64,000 nt of DNA, from assembly GCF_003313245.1 (NCBI RefSeq), contig NZ_QJSD01000002.1, positions 434,001-498,000 on the forward strand, given 5' to 3'. The position numbers and the translations under genes are program-made. Positions 17,483 through 27,087 of this stretch are shown piece after piece. This DNA comes from Primorskyibacter marinus (GTDB lineage: Bacteria; Pseudomonadota; Alphaproteobacteria; Rhodobacterales; Rhodobacteraceae). The notes under the pieces are model-generated. The model worked only from the letters and a program-made list of their open reading frames with translations. It searched no databases and was not told the DNA's origin. Within the stretch, counting starts at the first letter, position 1. Each line of letters begins with the position of its first letter.

Positions 17483-18466
17483 ATGAAAAAGGCCCTGACA
17501 TTTGCTGCGGGAATGATGATTGCCAGCACGGCCGGCGCACAGGCGCCCGTGCTGACGGTCTATGCCCCGGATTACTTCACATCCGAATGGGGTCCTGGCC
17601 CCTCGATCGAGAAAGGCTTCGAGGCGCGCTGCGGCTGTGACCTGCAATACAAGCCCGGCGATCTGCTGCCACGCATCATGCTGGAAGGCGACCAGACCCG
17701 CGCCGATGTGGTGATCGGGCTGAACACTGACGTGACCGCCAAGGCGCGCGAGAGTGGTCTGTTCGGGCCCCACGGGCAAGACCTGTCGCCTTTGACATTG
17801 CCGGTCGAGTGGACGGATGCGACCTTCCTGCCGTTCAACTACAGCCAGACGGCCTTTGTCTATGACAAGACGCGCGTGCAAAACCCGCCCGAGAGTTTCG
17901 AGGCGCTTCTTTCCGCGCCGGATGACCTGAAGATCGTGATTCAGGATCCGCGCAGCTCGATCTCTGGTCTTGCGATGGTGCTATGGGTCAAGGCGATCTA
18001 CGGCGACGAGGCGGAAAGCGTGTGGGCGCAGCTTGCGCCGAAGATCCTGACCGTCACGAAGGGCTGGTCGGAAAGCTACGGCCTGTTCACCGATGGCGAG
18101 GCAGACATGGTGCTCAGCTACACGACCTCGCCCGCCTATCACATCATCGCTGAAGGTGACGACACCAAGGCCGCCGCGATCTTTCCCGAAGGCCACTATT
18201 TCATGGTCGAGCTGGTCGGCAAGATCGCCGCGACACAGCAGCCGGAGCTGGCCGATCAGTTCATGGAATATGTGCTGAGCGCAGAGTTCCAGCGCATGAT
18301 CGCCACCGGCAACTGGTCGCTGCCCGCCGCCCTGCCACGGTCCGAATGGCCCGAAGGGTTTGACACGTTGCCGCTGCCGGAAAAGACGTTGTTCTTTGAC
18401 GAGGCGGAGGCCGCCACAGTGCAGAAAGAAGCGGTCGAGGAATGGCGACGCGCCCTGTCGCGCTGA
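17483..18466 (+). CDS. thiB: Thiamine ABC transporter substrate-binding protein
   Basis: A 327-residue periplasmic protein. A signal peptide (MKKALTFAAGMMIASTAGA) precedes VLTVYAPDYFTSEWGPG, the start of a type II binding-protein fold. FNYSQTAFVYD, DPRSSISGLAMVLWVKA and VLSYTTSPAYH are characteristic of ThiB. It captures thiamin, TMP or TPP for ThiPQ. ATG 17483 is preferred because AGGAGG ends 6 bases before it; an ATG at 17477 directly abuts the AGGAGG. It is first in a thiBPQ operon under a TPP riboswitch, with its 3' end overlapping thiP by 25 bases. Confidence 0.95.
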   Translation: MKKALTFAAGMMIASTAGAQAPVLTVYAPDYFTSEWGPGPSIEKGFEARCGCDLQYKPGDLLPRIMLEGDQTRADVVIGLNTDVTAKARESGLFGPHGQDLSPLTLPVEWTDATFLPFNYSQTAFVYDKTRVQNPPESFEALLSAPDDLKIVIQDPRSSISGLAMVLWVKAIYGDEAESVWAQLAPKILTVTKGWSESYGLFTDGEADMVLSYTTSPAYHIIAEGDDTKAAAIFPEGHYFMVELVGKIAATQQPELADQFMEYVLSAEFQRMIATGNWSLPAALPRSEWPEGFDTLPLPEKTLFFDEAEAATVQKEAVEEWRRALSR

Positions 18467-19959
18467 TCGCCGGGACACTGGTTGCCGGGCTGACGCTCGG
18501 GCCAGTGGCGGCGGTGGCGTGGCGCGCAGGCGTATTGACGGGGCTGGAGCCCGCCGATTGGGCCGCGTTGCGTTTTACGCTGATGCAGGCGCTGCTGTCG
18601 GCGGCGCTAAGCGTGGCTTTCGCGATTCCTGTCGCGCGGGCGCTGGCACGGCGCGCCTTTCCCGGTCGCGGCGTGCTGATCGCTTTGCTGGGCGCCCCGT
18701 TCATCCTGCCGGTGATCGTGGCCATTCTTGGCTTGCTGGCCGTGTTCGGACGGGCGGGGGTGTTGAACCGTGTGCTTGAGGCGTTTGGGCTGCCCGAAGT
18801 CTCGATCTATGGACTTCATGGCGTGGTTCTGGCGCATGTCTTCTTCAACCTGCCGCTGGCGACGCGGCTGATCCTGCAAGGGTGGCTGGCGATCCCCGGC
18901 GAGCGCTTCCGACTGGCAGCGACGCTTGGATTCTCCTCGCGCGATGTCTTTCGCGTGCTTGAGCGGCCGATGCTGGCCTCGATTCTGCCCGGTGCCTTCG
19001 CGGTGATCTTCGTCATTTGCCTGTCGAGCTTTGCCGTGGCGCTGACACTGGGCGGGGGACCGCGCGCGACGACGCTGGAACTTGCGATCTATCAGGCGGT
19101 GCGGTTCGATTTCGACCTCGCCCATGCGGCCTCGCTTGCGCTGGTGCAGCTTGGGCTGGCACTTGTCGCCGGACTGGTTGCGCTGCGGCTGTCAGGTGCC
19201 GGGCTGGGGGCCGAAGGGCTGGACCGGGTCGTGCCACGCTGGGATGCGGGCGGCGTCGGTTTACGGCTGCTGGATGCGCTGTGGCTGGCGCTGGTGGCGC
19301 TGTTCCTGCTGACGCCGCTGGGATTGGTGGCTGCGCGCGGCGCGTTGGGCGTGTTCAGCCTGCCCGGCCCGGTATGGACGGCGGCGGCGCATTCGCTGGC
19401 GGTGGCGCTGGGGTCCACGGCCTTGTGCATTCTCTGGGCCATCCCGCTGGCCACACGTCGCGGAGAGTTGCTGGGCCTTGCGGGCATCGCGCTGTCCCCG
19501 CTGGTGCTGGGCACCGGGTTGTTCCTGATCCTGCGCGCATTCGTCAACCCGTTCTCGCTGGCCCTGCCGGTGACAGCCGTGGTCAATGCGTTGCTGTCGT
19601 TGCCCTTCGTCCTGCGCATCCTGCGCCCCGAGGCAGAGGCGTTGCAGCAGGATTTCGGTCGCCTTGGCGGCGCGCTGGGTTTAAGACCTTTCGCGTGGCT
19701 GCGCTGGGTCTATCTGCCCCGGATGCGCCGCCCATTGGGGTTCTCTGCGGGCCTGTGCGCGGCGCTTTCGATGGGGGATCTGGGCGTGATTGCGCTGTTT
19801 GCCGATCCGGACCGCGCAACGCTGCCCTTGCAGATCTACCGTCTGATGGGCGCCTACCGGATGGAGCAGGCAGCGGCGGCGGCGGTCCTGCTTTTGGCGC
19901 TCAGCCTTGGGCTGTTCTGGATTTTTGACCGAGGAGGGCGCGCGAATGCTGGTTCTTGA
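18442..19959 (+). CDS. thiP: Thiamine ABC transporter permease
   Basis: A 505-residue inner-membrane protein formed of two fused permease halves, about twelve membrane segments. Each half carries a binding-protein-dependent transport loop: RLAATLGFSSRDVFRVLERP near residue 155 and RLGGALGLRPFAWLRWVYLPRM near 410, which contact the ATPase. The fused organisation is normal for ThiP. It overlaps thiB by 25 bases and thiQ by 14, consistent with tight translational coupling. Confidence 0.93.
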   Translation: MATRPVALIAGTLVAGLTLGPVAAVAWRAGVLTGLEPADWAALRFTLMQALLSAALSVAFAIPVARALARRAFPGRGVLIALLGAPFILPVIVAILGLLAVFGRAGVLNRVLEAFGLPEVSIYGLHGVVLAHVFFNLPLATRLILQGWLAIPGERFRLAATLGFSSRDVFRVLERPMLASILPGAFAVIFVICLSSFAVALTLGGGPRATTLELAIYQAVRFDFDLAHAASLALVQLGLALVAGLVALRLSGAGLGAEGLDRVVPRWDAGGVGLRLLDALWLALVALFLLTPLGLVAARGALGVFSLPGPVWTAAAHSLAVALGSTALCILWAIPLATRRGELLGLAGIALSPLVLGTGLFLILRAFVNPFSLALPVTAVVNALLSLPFVLRILRPEAEALQQDFGRLGGALGLRPFAWLRWVYLPRMRRPLGFSAGLCAALSMGDLGVIALFADPDRATLPLQIYRLMGAYRMEQAAAAAVLLLALSLGLFWIFDRGGRANAGS

Positions 19960-20641
19960 AGATCTGGTGATCGGGGCAGGGGCGTTCCGCGTCACCGCCG
20001 ACCTAAGCCTGAATGCAGGCGCGACCATTGCCATCATCGGGCCGTCGGGTGCCGGGAAATCCACGCTTCTGGATGCGATTGCCGGCTTCCGCAGTCCGCT
20101 TTCGGGCCGTATTCTTTGGGACGGGCAGGACATCACCCGCGACGCGCCGGGCAAGAGGCCCGTGGGGATGCTGTTTCAGGACAATAACCTTTTTCCGCAC
20201 CTCACTGTAACGCAGAACCTCGCGCTTGCGCTGCGTCCGAACGGGCGGCTTGGCAGCGCCGACCACGCAGCGATTGCCGCAGCGTTGGACCGTGTCGGGC
20301 TGGCAGGGATGGAAAACCGTCGCCCCTCTGGTCTGTCCGGTGGGCAGATCAGTCGCGTGGCGCTGGCGCGGGTGCTGTTGCAGGCGCGGCCCATCATGGC
20401 GCTGGATGAACCTTTCGCGGCACTCGGGCCTGCGTTGAAGATCGAGATGCTTGATGTCGTCGCTCAGGTCGCCGCAGAAATCGACGCGCTTGTGTTGATG
20501 GTCAGCCATGATCCACAGGACGCGATGCGCTTTGCCGGACAGACAGTCTTTGTCAATGCAGGTGTGGCGCAGGGACCGTTTGAAACCGACGCCCTGTTTT
20601 CCGACCCGCCAAAGGCGCTGCGCGCCTATCTGGGACGCTGA
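19946..20641 (+). CDS. thiQ: Thiamine ABC transporter ATP-binding protein
   Basis: A 231-residue ABC ATPase. Walker A is GPSGAGKST (about residues 32-40), the signature is LSGGQISRVALAR, Walker B is IMALDEPFAAL and the switch His is in MVSHDPQDA. MLFQDNNLFPHL is the Q-loop. It powers thiamin import through ThiP. ATG 19946 follows a GAGGAGG stretch and overlaps thiP by 14 bases. It is the last gene of the riboswitch-controlled operon. Confidence 0.94.
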   Translation: MLVLEDLVIGAGAFRVTADLSLNAGATIAIIGPSGAGKSTLLDAIAGFRSPLSGRILWDGQDITRDAPGKRPVGMLFQDNNLFPHLTVTQNLALALRPNGRLGSADHAAIAAALDRVGLAGMENRRPSGLSGGQISRVALARVLLQARPIMALDEPFAALGPALKIEMLDVVAQVAAEIDALVLMVSHDPQDAMRFAGQTVFVNAGVAQGPFETDALFSDPPKALRAYLGR

Positions 20642-20715
20642 AACAACCGGGTCAGCCGAAAAATGGCAGGCGGTACACGGCGCAGGTTTGCGACCCCTTA
20701 CCGGCACCCGAATGT

Positions 20716-20743
20716 AAAAAGGCCCCGCGTCAGCAGGGCCTTT
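20716..20743 (-). terminator. Intrinsic terminator of petABC
   Basis: Read on the minus strand: AAAGGCCC, 10-base loop, GGGCCTTT (arms 20718-20725 and 20736-20743), ending in a run of five T (20716-20720). It lies 27 bases past the petC stop. It could also act weakly on the thiQ transcript from the other side. Confidence 0.8.
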
Positions 20744-20769
20744 CAAACTTTGCATTTCCGGAGAGGGGG

Positions 20770-21567
20770 TCAGGCTTCGGGCTTGTGCTTGCCTTTGAGC
20801 GGTGCCCAGATGCGTTTGTTGGTGAGATAGAGCAGCACCGACAGAAGGGTCAGAAACAGAACGGCAACAAAACCCGCCTCCTTGCGCGCCATCATTTTCG
20901 GCTCTGCCGTCCACATCAGAAAGGCCGCGACGTCCTGTGACATGTTATGAACGGTGTTGTCGTGGCCGTCGTCAAACTCGACAATCTCGTCCGACAGCGG
21001 TGGGGCCATCGAAATCCAGCCGCCGGGAAAGGCGGTGTTTTCGTAAAAGATTGTGCCCGCTTCTTCCTTTTCCTCGCCGGTATAACCGTCAAGCAGCGAC
21101 GCGATGTATTCTGCGCCGCCGATGCCACGGAAGAACTGGTTGATACCAGAGCCATAAGGCCCGTGGAAACCGGCGCGCCCCTTGGCCATCAGCGACAGGT
21201 CCGGCGCACCGGCTGCTGTGTTGGCTGGGAATTTGTCAACCGGACCCGCGGGGCGGTAATCGTCCAGCTCGGGGTCGAAAACTTCGAAGTTCGCCGCAGC
21301 GTAGGCGCGGACCTGCTCTTCAGAAAAGCCGGGTCCACCCTCGTCACCGAGGGTCCGCAGCGGGACGAATTTCAGCCCGTGGCAGGCCGAACAGACCTCG
21401 GTATAGACCTTGAGGCCACGCTGGAGCTGGTTCTGGTCATAGCTGCCGAAGGGCCCCTCGAACGAGAAGGCGAAGTCTTCGACATGGCCCTCGTCGCCGG
21501 CAGCAAAGGCGCTGCCGGAGGTGAGACCCAGGACCGTGACAGCCGCGATGGTGAGTTTCTTGAACAT
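20770..21567 (-). CDS. petC: Cytochrome c1 of the bc1 complex
   Basis: A 265-residue haem protein. A signal peptide ([22 protein letters not shown]) is followed by the haem c motif CSACH near residue 58 in [16 protein letters not shown]. The distal Met ligand lies in the later [22 protein letters not shown] region. A C-terminal membrane anchor ([19 protein letters not shown]) ends in [15 protein letters not shown]. It accepts electrons from the Rieske centre and passes them to cytochrome c. ATG 21567 gives the cleanest signal peptide; an ATG at 21588 overlapping the petB stop is an alternative. It is the last gene of petABC. Confidence 0.96.
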   Translation of the reverse strand: MFKKLTIAAVTVLGLTSGSAFAAGDEGHVEDFAFSFEGPFGSYDQNQLQRGLKVYTEVCSACHGLKFVPLRTLGDEGGPGFSEEQVRAYAAANFEVFDPELDDYRPAGPVDKFPANTAAGAPDLSLMAKGRAGFHGPYGSGINQFFRGIGGAEYIASLLDGYTGEEKEEAGTIFYENTAFPGGWISMAPPLSDEIVEFDDGHDNTVHNMSQDVAAFLMWTAEPKMMARKEAGFVAVLFLTLLSVLLYLTNKRIWAPLKGKHKPEA

Positions 21568-21584
21568 GCCTGTCAGTCCCCTGT

Positions 21585-22913
21585 TCATTCCGCCGGTGCC
21601 GTGTCGGACGGCTTGGCGTAGTGGGCGTTGAAGTCTTCCTCGATCGTCGCGGGCTGGGCGCGCGGCTTTTCGATCACGCCAAGCAGCGGCAGGATGACAA
21701 GGAAATAGCCGAACCAATAGGCCGATGCGATCAGCGAGAAGGACGCATAGGGTTCTTCCGCGGGCATCGCCCCCAGCCACATCAGCGCGAAGAAGTCGAT
21801 GACCAGCAGGACGAACCACCACTTGAACATCGGCCGGTAGCGGCCGGACCGCACCGAGGATGTGTCAAGCCAAGGTGCCAGCGCCATGACGGCAATCGCA
21901 CCGAACATCGCCAGAACACCGAAGAATTTCGCGTCGATCAGGCCGCCGGTGATGAACGAGGCGATCTGCACGACCCAAACCTCGGACGTGAACGCACGCA
22001 GGATCGCGTAGAACGGCAGGAAGTACCATTCCGGAACGATATGCGCAGGCGTTACCAGCGGGTTGGCTTCGATGTAGTTGTCCGGGTGGCCAAGATAGTT
22101 CGGCATGAAGCCGACAATGGCGAAGAAGATCACCATGATCACGGCCAGCGCGAACAGGTCCTTCATCACGAAATAGGGCCAGAACGGAACCGTGTCCTTT
22201 TCCGCCTCGGCCTTCGATGCGCGGCGCACCTCGACCCCGGTGGGGTTGTTGTTGCCGGTCGAGTGGAAGGCCCAGATATGCACCGCCACAAGTGCCGCGA
22301 TCACGAAGGGCAGCAGATAGTGCAGCGAGAAAAAGCGGTTCAGCGTCGCGTTATCCACCGCCGGTCCGCCCAGAAGCCATGTCTGGATCGGCTCGCCGAT
22401 GAACGGGATCGCGCCAAACAGGCCGGTGATGACCGTCGCACCCCAGAAAGACATCTGACCCCAGGGCAGAACGTAGCCCATGAACGCCGTGCCCATCATG
22501 CACAGGTAGATCAGCATGCCGATGATCCATGTGATCTCACGCGGGGATTTATAAGATCCGTAATACAGACCGCGGAAGATATGCGCATAGACGGCCACAA
22601 AGAACAGCGACGCGCCATTGGCGTGCAGGTAGCGCAGCATATAGCCGCCATTGACGTCGCGCATGATATGCTCGACCGAGGCAAAGGCCATATCGACATG
22701 CGGTGTGTAATGCATTGCCAGAACGATGCCCGTGGCGATCTGCAACACAAGGCAGAACGTCAGAACGATGCCCCAGATCCACATCCAGTTCAGGTTCTTG
22801 GGGGTGGGGATCATCAGCGTGTCATAAAGCAGGCCAACAATGGGAAGCCGTGAGTGAACCCACTTCTCGGCCCCGGTGCGCGGCTCGTAATGGTCGTGAG
22901 GAATTCCTGACAT
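21585..22913 (-). CDS. petB: Cytochrome b of the bc1 complex
   Basis: A 442-residue integral membrane protein with eight helices carrying haems bL and bH. The His ligand region is seen in [23 protein letters not shown]-type sequence of helix B, with the partner His pair in helix D ([23 protein letters not shown]). The quinol-site PEWYF motif is present ([16 protein letters not shown]). It oxidises ubiquinol at Qo and reduces quinone at Qi. The family length and the C-terminal extension typical of alphaproteobacteria are kept. ATG 22913 is preceded by AAGGAG with 6-base spacing. Confidence 0.97.
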   Translation of the reverse strand: MSGIPHDHYEPRTGAEKWVHSRLPIVGLLYDTLMIPTPKNLNWMWIWGIVLTFCLVLQIATGIVLAMHYTPHVDMAFASVEHIMRDVNGGYMLRYLHANGASLFFVAVYAHIFRGLYYGSYKSPREITWIIGMLIYLCMMGTAFMGYVLPWGQMSFWGATVITGLFGAIPFIGEPIQTWLLGGPAVDNATLNRFFSLHYLLPFVIAALVAVHIWAFHSTGNNNPTGVEVRRASKAEAEKDTVPFWPYFVMKDLFALAVIMVIFFAIVGFMPNYLGHPDNYIEANPLVTPAHIVPEWYFLPFYAILRAFTSEVWVVQIASFITGGLIDAKFFGVLAMFGAIAVMALAPWLDTSSVRSGRYRPMFKWWFVLLVIDFFALMWLGAMPAEEPYASFSLIASAYWFGYFLVILPLLGVIEKPRAQPATIEEDFNAHYAKPSDTAPAE

Positions 22914-22923
22914 GGATCTCTCC

Positions 22924-23493
22924 TTAACCCAGTTTGATCGTGGTTTCGTCGACAAATTCGGCGACCGGGACATGGAGGTTCTGCGGGGCCGGACCTTTAC
23001 GAATGCGACCGGCGCTATCGTAGTGGGAACCGTGGCACGGGCAGAACCAGCCGTCGAACTCACCCGAGCCGTTGCCGATCGGCACACAGCCCAGATGCGT
23101 GCAAACACCGATCATGACCAGCCATTTGCCGTCCTCGTCCAGGGCGCGGTTCTGGTCGGTCGCGGGTACGGGCGCACCGTTGCCCAGGTTCGGGTTTTGC
23201 GCGGTCGGGTCGATCAGCGTGTCCACGTCAACCGCGCGGGCCTCTTCGATCTCTTTGGCAGTGCGGTGACGGAAAAAGACCGGTTTGCCCAGCCATTTCA
23301 CCGTCAATTGTGTGCCCTCTTCGACACCGCTGATATCGACTTGTATCGAGGCCAGCGCGCGCACGTCGGCGGCAGGGTTCATCTGATTGACCATAGGCCA
23401 GACTGCGGCACCAGTGGCAACCGCTCCGGCGCCCGCCGTGGCGTAGTAGAGGAAATCCCTACGGGTGCCTTCGTGATCTTCTGCGTGGGACAC
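22924..23493 (-). CDS. petA: Rieske iron-sulfur subunit of the bc1 complex
   Basis: A 189-residue protein. The N-terminus has a Tat-like [23 protein letters not shown] segment that also serves as the membrane anchor. The two cluster-binding loops are intact: CTHLGC and CPCHGSH, two Cys and two His for the 2Fe-2S centre. It moves electrons from ubiquinol to cytochrome c1. The start is the GTG at 23493 ([14 protein letters not shown]), supported by GGAG 8 bases upstream and by family length; an ATG 20 codons upstream lacks support. It is first in petABC and divergent from the beta-barrel gene. Confidence 0.96.
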   Translation of the reverse strand: MSHAEDHEGTRRDFLYYATAGAGAVATGAAVWPMVNQMNPAADVRALASIQVDISGVEEGTQLTVKWLGKPVFFRHRTAKEIEEARAVDVDTLIDPTAQNPNLGNGAPVPATDQNRALDEDGKWLVMIGVCTHLGCVPIGNGSGEFDGWFCPCHGSHYDSAGRIRKGPAPQNLHVPVAEFVDETTIKLG

Positions 23494-23716
23494 GAGGTTA
23501 ACTCCATTCGTTGGGCCTTGAGTGCGGCCAATACGGGTTCTGGCCGCAGCCAAAGGCCGCAGCGTTTCCGAGGGCGTATTTAACGGGGCTAACTAGGGCC
23601 GTCCAGAACACAAAATGGGCGGAAGTCGATTAGCGCGGATGTGTCGCGGTTGAGCCGACGCGAAACAGCCTATATGAATGGGTTGATAATCTCCCTCGGA
23701 AGGACAGGGTCCATAT

Positions 23717-24370
23717 ATGAAACTGGTGATTCTCTCGGCCGTGGCGGCCCTGTGCCTGGGCGTTGCGCCTGCTTCGGCAGAGATGGAGGTCAGTCTTTAT
23801 TCCGGCTGGCAAACTGCGCCGCATAGCCGCGCATCGGGGGATCACCCTGATGGCGGTAGCTATAATGCGCTTATCGGCTGGGAAGGCCGCTCCTTCGAGG
23901 CACCGCCCTATTACGGTGTTCGCGGCACCTGGTGGCGGGATGAGAAGCTGGGATTCGGTCTGGAATTCACCCATGCCAAGGTCTACGCGCCTGATTCTGA
24001 GAAAGAAGCAATCGGCTTCAACCGGATGGAATTCACCGACGGGATCAACCTGATTACCGTGAATGCCTATCGTCGCTGGCAGAATCAGTGGCGCGATATC
24101 ACACCGTATGTCGGCGGCGGCATCGGCCTGTCCATTCCGCATGTGGATGTCGAATCGGCGGGCGGCGAAAAAACTTTCGGCTATCAGGTGACGGGTCCGG
24201 CGGTGCGGTTGCTGGCCGGCGTCAACTATGACCTGAGCGAACGGTTTGCCGTGTTTGGCGAATATCAGTTCACCTATTCCAACAACGAGGCCGATCTTGA
24301 GGGCGGCGGGTCGCTGGAGACCGAAATCAAGACCAATGCGCTCAATTTCGGTGTGACGCTGAAATTCTGA
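23717..24370 (+). CDS. Outer-membrane beta-barrel protein, lipid A oxidase-like
   Basis: A 217-residue exported protein with a signal peptide (MKLVILSAVAALCLGVAPASA) and alternating amphipathic strands ending in an aromatic F (LNFGVTLKF), as expected for an eight-stranded outer-membrane barrel. The start MEVSLYSGWQTAPHS and later WEGRSFEAPPYYGVRGTWW resemble the small barrels annotated as lipid A oxidase (LpxQ-like) in rhizobia and Rhodobacterales, which act on the lipid A glucosamine. I cannot verify catalytic residues, so function is tentative; a plain OmpW/Omp25-like porin is the alternative. It is monocistronic. Confidence 0.65.
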   Translation: MKLVILSAVAALCLGVAPASAEMEVSLYSGWQTAPHSRASGDHPDGGSYNALIGWEGRSFEAPPYYGVRGTWWRDEKLGFGLEFTHAKVYAPDSEKEAIGFNRMEFTDGINLITVNAYRRWQNQWRDITPYVGGGIGLSIPHVDVESAGGEKTFGYQVTGPAVRLLAGVNYDLSERFAVFGEYQFTYSNNEADLEGGGSLETEIKTNALNFGVTLKF

Positions 24371-24475
24371 TCGTCGCTGCGGCGATGCGCATCTCTTGTG
24401 ATGTCGCGCGACAGATCGCATTCAGGCACAACGCGCGCCGCGCTTGACGCGGTGCCTTTCGGTCCGCTGCCCGTG

Positions 24476-25084
24476 TTACGCTGGCGGGGCTGTCGCCCGC
24501 ATCGACTCGCGCTCGGCAAAACCCGCATACCACGCCGCCAATGCGTCATTGCCATTGCGCCAGCCGCGCGCTTCGTGACGGAAATCCACATAGGCCAGCG
24601 CACAGCCCACAGCGATTTGACCGGTATCGAGCGGCCCGGACAGGTGACTGATCCAACGCGCATTCAAGGCCGCGCAGGCATTTTCGATCTTCGCCCATTG
24701 CGCATCGACAAACGCATCCATGCGCTGGCCCTCCGGCCGCAGCCGTGCCTCATAGGTCATCAGCAGCGCGGCATCGGTAATGCCGTCGCCCGTCGCCTCC
24801 AGCGTCAGGGTTTCCCAACCGCGCGCGCCTTGTGGATACAACCCGGCCTTGGCGCGGGCATCCAGAAAACGACAGATCACCCGGCTGTCATATAGCGTGC
24901 AACCATCAGGACGCTCCAGCGCCGGCACCTTGGTCAGCGGGTTTTTCGCCACAAACCCGGCTGCCGGCGCAAGAGGTGTGCCGGACGTGGCTTCCAGCGT
25001 GACATCTTCCAGCTGTCCGGTCTCATACAGAACCACCATGACCTTGCGGACATAGGGCGATGTCGGACTGTGATAGAGCTTCAT
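24476..25084 (-). CDS. Glutathione S-transferase family protein
   Basis: A 202-residue cytosolic protein with the thioredoxin-like N-terminal half (MKLYHSPTSPYVRKVMVVLYE, with the SPYVRKV active-site helix) and the cis-Pro plus glutathione-contacting segment KVPALERPDGCTLYDSRVICRFLD, where D-S binds the gamma-glutamyl group. The C-terminal half is all alpha. This is the YibF/beta-like group of small bacterial GSTs; the substrate is unknown. The ATG begins the first beta strand. It is on the minus strand downstream of nothing obvious and separated from xerC by 133 bases. Confidence 0.85.
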   Translation of the reverse strand: MKLYHSPTSPYVRKVMVVLYETGQLEDVTLEATSGTPLAPAAGFVAKNPLTKVPALERPDGCTLYDSRVICRFLDARAKAGLYPQGARGWETLTLEATGDGITDAALLMTYEARLRPEGQRMDAFVDAQWAKIENACAALNARWISHLSGPLDTGQIAVGCALAYVDFRHEARGWRNGNDALAAWYAGFAERESMRATAPPA

Positions 25085-25217
25085 CGGATGGACCTCGCTG
25101 CTCGGCGTTTGCTATAGACATCAGCCTAGGCGGGAATCCGGGCGGTGGAAACCGGGGCGTATGGATTTCGGGCACGCAGAAACGGGCACACTCCGCAGGA
25201 TCGTTGGAAAGAGGACG

Positions 25218-26144
25218 TTAGTGCGCCTTGGGGTGGGCCTTGTTATAGGCGGTCATTAGATGCACAGAATCGACCGATGTATAGGCTTGGGTGGTGGACA
25301 GCGACGCATGGCCCAAAAGCTCCTGGATTGCGCGCAGATCACCGCCTGCGGCCAGAAGATGCGTGGCAAAACTGTGGCGCAGCGCGTGGGGTGTGGCCGT
25401 GGCGGGCAGACCAAGCTGCAACCGCAATCCGGCCATAAGCTGTTGCATGCTGCGCGGATTCAGTGCGCCACCCCGAACGCCGCGAAAAACGGGGGCATCC
25501 TCGGTCAGGTCGAACGGGCACAAGCGCAAATATGCCTCTACCGCGTCGCGCGCGGGGCCAATCACCGGAACGATACGCTCTTTGTTCCCCTTCCCGATGA
25601 TCCGCAGCACATCGCCAATCGGCAAATGTGCAGGCGTAAGGCCAAGCGCTTCGGAAATCCGCAACCCGCATCCGTAAAGCAGTGTCACCACGGCCACATC
25701 CCGCGCCGCGACCCAGGGCGTTTGCGCCTGTGCCTCGACCGAGGCGATCAGATTGCGCGCCGCATCAACACTTAACGGGCGCGGCAGCTTCTTTTCAAAC
25801 TTCGGGGCACGGGTGGACAGGACAGCCGTGGGCTCAAAGCCTTCGCGCTCGCCCAGCCAGCGGTAGAAGGATTTGACCGCCGACAGTTTGCGCGCCACCG
25901 ACCGTGCGCCGACATCCTCGGCGCGCAAACCCGCCATCCAGGAGCGCATTTCCGAAATGCTGATTCGCGTCAGCGGTGCCAGCCCCTGCGGGCCACCCTG
26001 ATGAAATGTCAGGAACACCAGAAAATCGCGCACATCCGCAGCGTAGGCCGTCAGCGTGTTGGCCGCAGCGCCTTGCAGCGATTTCTGCGCGGTCAACCAA
26101 TCCTCCAACGCGTCACGCGCGGCGGGGGACAGGGCCAGTGTCAT
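25218..26144 (-). CDS. xerC: Tyrosine recombinase XerC
   Basis: A 308-residue site-specific recombinase that resolves chromosome dimers at dif together with XerD and FtsK. The N-terminal SAM-like DNA-binding domain spans about 1-110. The catalytic residues are in order: Arg in YGCGLRISEAL, Lys in IGKGNKERIVP, HxxR in HALRHSFATHLL, His in LGHASLSTTQ and the Tyr nucleophile in QAYTSVD. The gene overlaps the upstream DUF484 gene by 4 bases. A role as an integrase is unlikely because no att sites or phage genes are near and the DUF484-xerC pair is a conserved core arrangement. Confidence 0.93.
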   Translation of the reverse strand: MTLALSPAARDALEDWLTAQKSLQGAAANTLTAYAADVRDFLVFLTFHQGGPQGLAPLTRISISEMRSWMAGLRAEDVGARSVARKLSAVKSFYRWLGEREGFEPTAVLSTRAPKFEKKLPRPLSVDAARNLIASVEAQAQTPWVAARDVAVVTLLYGCGLRISEALGLTPAHLPIGDVLRIIGKGNKERIVPVIGPARDAVEAYLRLCPFDLTEDAPVFRGVRGGALNPRSMQQLMAGLRLQLGLPATATPHALRHSFATHLLAAGGDLRAIQELLGHASLSTTQAYTSVDSVHLMTAYNKAHPKAH

Positions 26145-26848
26145 GCCAGCCAGCGCCGCATGGCGCGTTCGAATACGCCGGCAAAGAAGGCCAGTAGATC
26201 CGTGCCTTGCTGCGACGTGAATTGGGCCGCGTCCGTGGCCCCCATGACCAGCAGGCCGGGCAGGCGCTCCTCTCCGAGATCAAGCCGCAGGCAGGCCTCG
26301 GACCGGATGGACGCTGCGACGTCTCCGTAAATGCGTGCATCGCCTGACTGAATGGCGCGCAATGTGACCTGACGCGGGGTGCCGCCGCGTGCGCGGGTCA
26401 GATAGTGGTCAATATATCCGGGCGCACAGACCGACAGCACGTCGCCAAGACGTTTGACCGCCGCGTCCTCTTCCTCTTGCGCTGTTTCCAGCACCAGCGT
26501 GACCCGGTCCACTTGCAGGATGTCGGCCACCGGCCCGCCAAGATCGCGCAGGAAGCTTTCAAACCCGGTCGGGTCCAGCATCCGCAAAATGGCGCGATGC
26601 ACCTGATTAGTGCTGGCCAGATTGTCATAGGCCGCCGCGATCACTGACCGGTGCGTATCCTCCAGCCGGGAAAGCTGCGCCTCCAGCCGTTCCATGGCAA
26701 TGCCGCGCAGATCGACAATATTGCCGCCCATGCTGCGGTCATTCGCACCGATCAGCGCCTGCATGACATGTTGATCGTCAAGGATCACGTCAGGGCGCGA
26801 GATAATCGTCTCCCGGAGGGAGTCGTCGTTTTGGGGGCTGCTGCTCAT
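26141..26848 (-). CDS. DUF484 family GAF-like protein
   Basis: A 235-residue cytoplasmic protein. The N-terminal half contains a short coiled coil (VDLRGIAMERLEAQLSRLEDTHRSVIAAA) and the C-terminal part is a GAF-like fold ending in FTSQQGTDLLAFFAGVFERAMRRWL, the DUF484 signature. The biochemical role is not established. Proteins of this family are commonly encoded directly upstream of xerC, as here with a 4-base overlap, so a link to recombination or cell division is plausible but unproven. The ATG at 26848 gives the family length; no further upstream gene is on this strand for 239 bases. Confidence 0.85.
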   Translation of the reverse strand: MSSSPQNDDSLRETIISRPDVILDDQHVMQALIGANDRSMGGNIVDLRGIAMERLEAQLSRLEDTHRSVIAAAYDNLASTNQVHRAILRMLDPTGFESFLRDLGGPVADILQVDRVTLVLETAQEEEDAAVKRLGDVLSVCAPGYIDHYLTRARGGTPRQVTLRAIQSGDARIYGDVAASIRSEACLRLDLGEERLPGLLVMGATDAAQFTSQQGTDLLAFFAGVFERAMRRWLA

Positions 26849-27034
26849 GCGGGCCTCTGTTTTATGGGGTCCCGAAGCGGCGCGAAGACCAGCCTGCGAG
26901 ATGCCGATTTTTTCGGCTTGTCCCTCTGGTTTCCCCGCAATGCGCTTGTCTGTCAACTGCGGGCGCTGGTTTCGGCCCATGTCCGCCCGAAAGCGGCGCG
27001 CCTGAGTCACACTTGTCGGAATGACAACGAACAA

Positions 27035-27062
27035 GCGCCGCGACGATAAAACCGCGCGGCGC
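27035..27062 (-). terminator. Possible terminator after the transaldolase-family gene
   Basis: Perfect 8-bp GC stem: GCGCCGCG (27035-27042) with CGCGGCGC (27055-27062). On the minus strand it lies 25 bases past the stop and is followed by TTGTTCGTTG, a poor T tract. It may be factor-assisted or only a stabilising 3' hairpin. Confidence 0.4.
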
Positions 27063-27087
27063 CGATAGGTCAGTCCCGTTGATCGGA

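Noticed and set aside
25218-26144. Phage or island integrase
   Set aside because: All features fit core XerC, with DUF484 upstream and no phage genes, att repeats or tRNA nearby.
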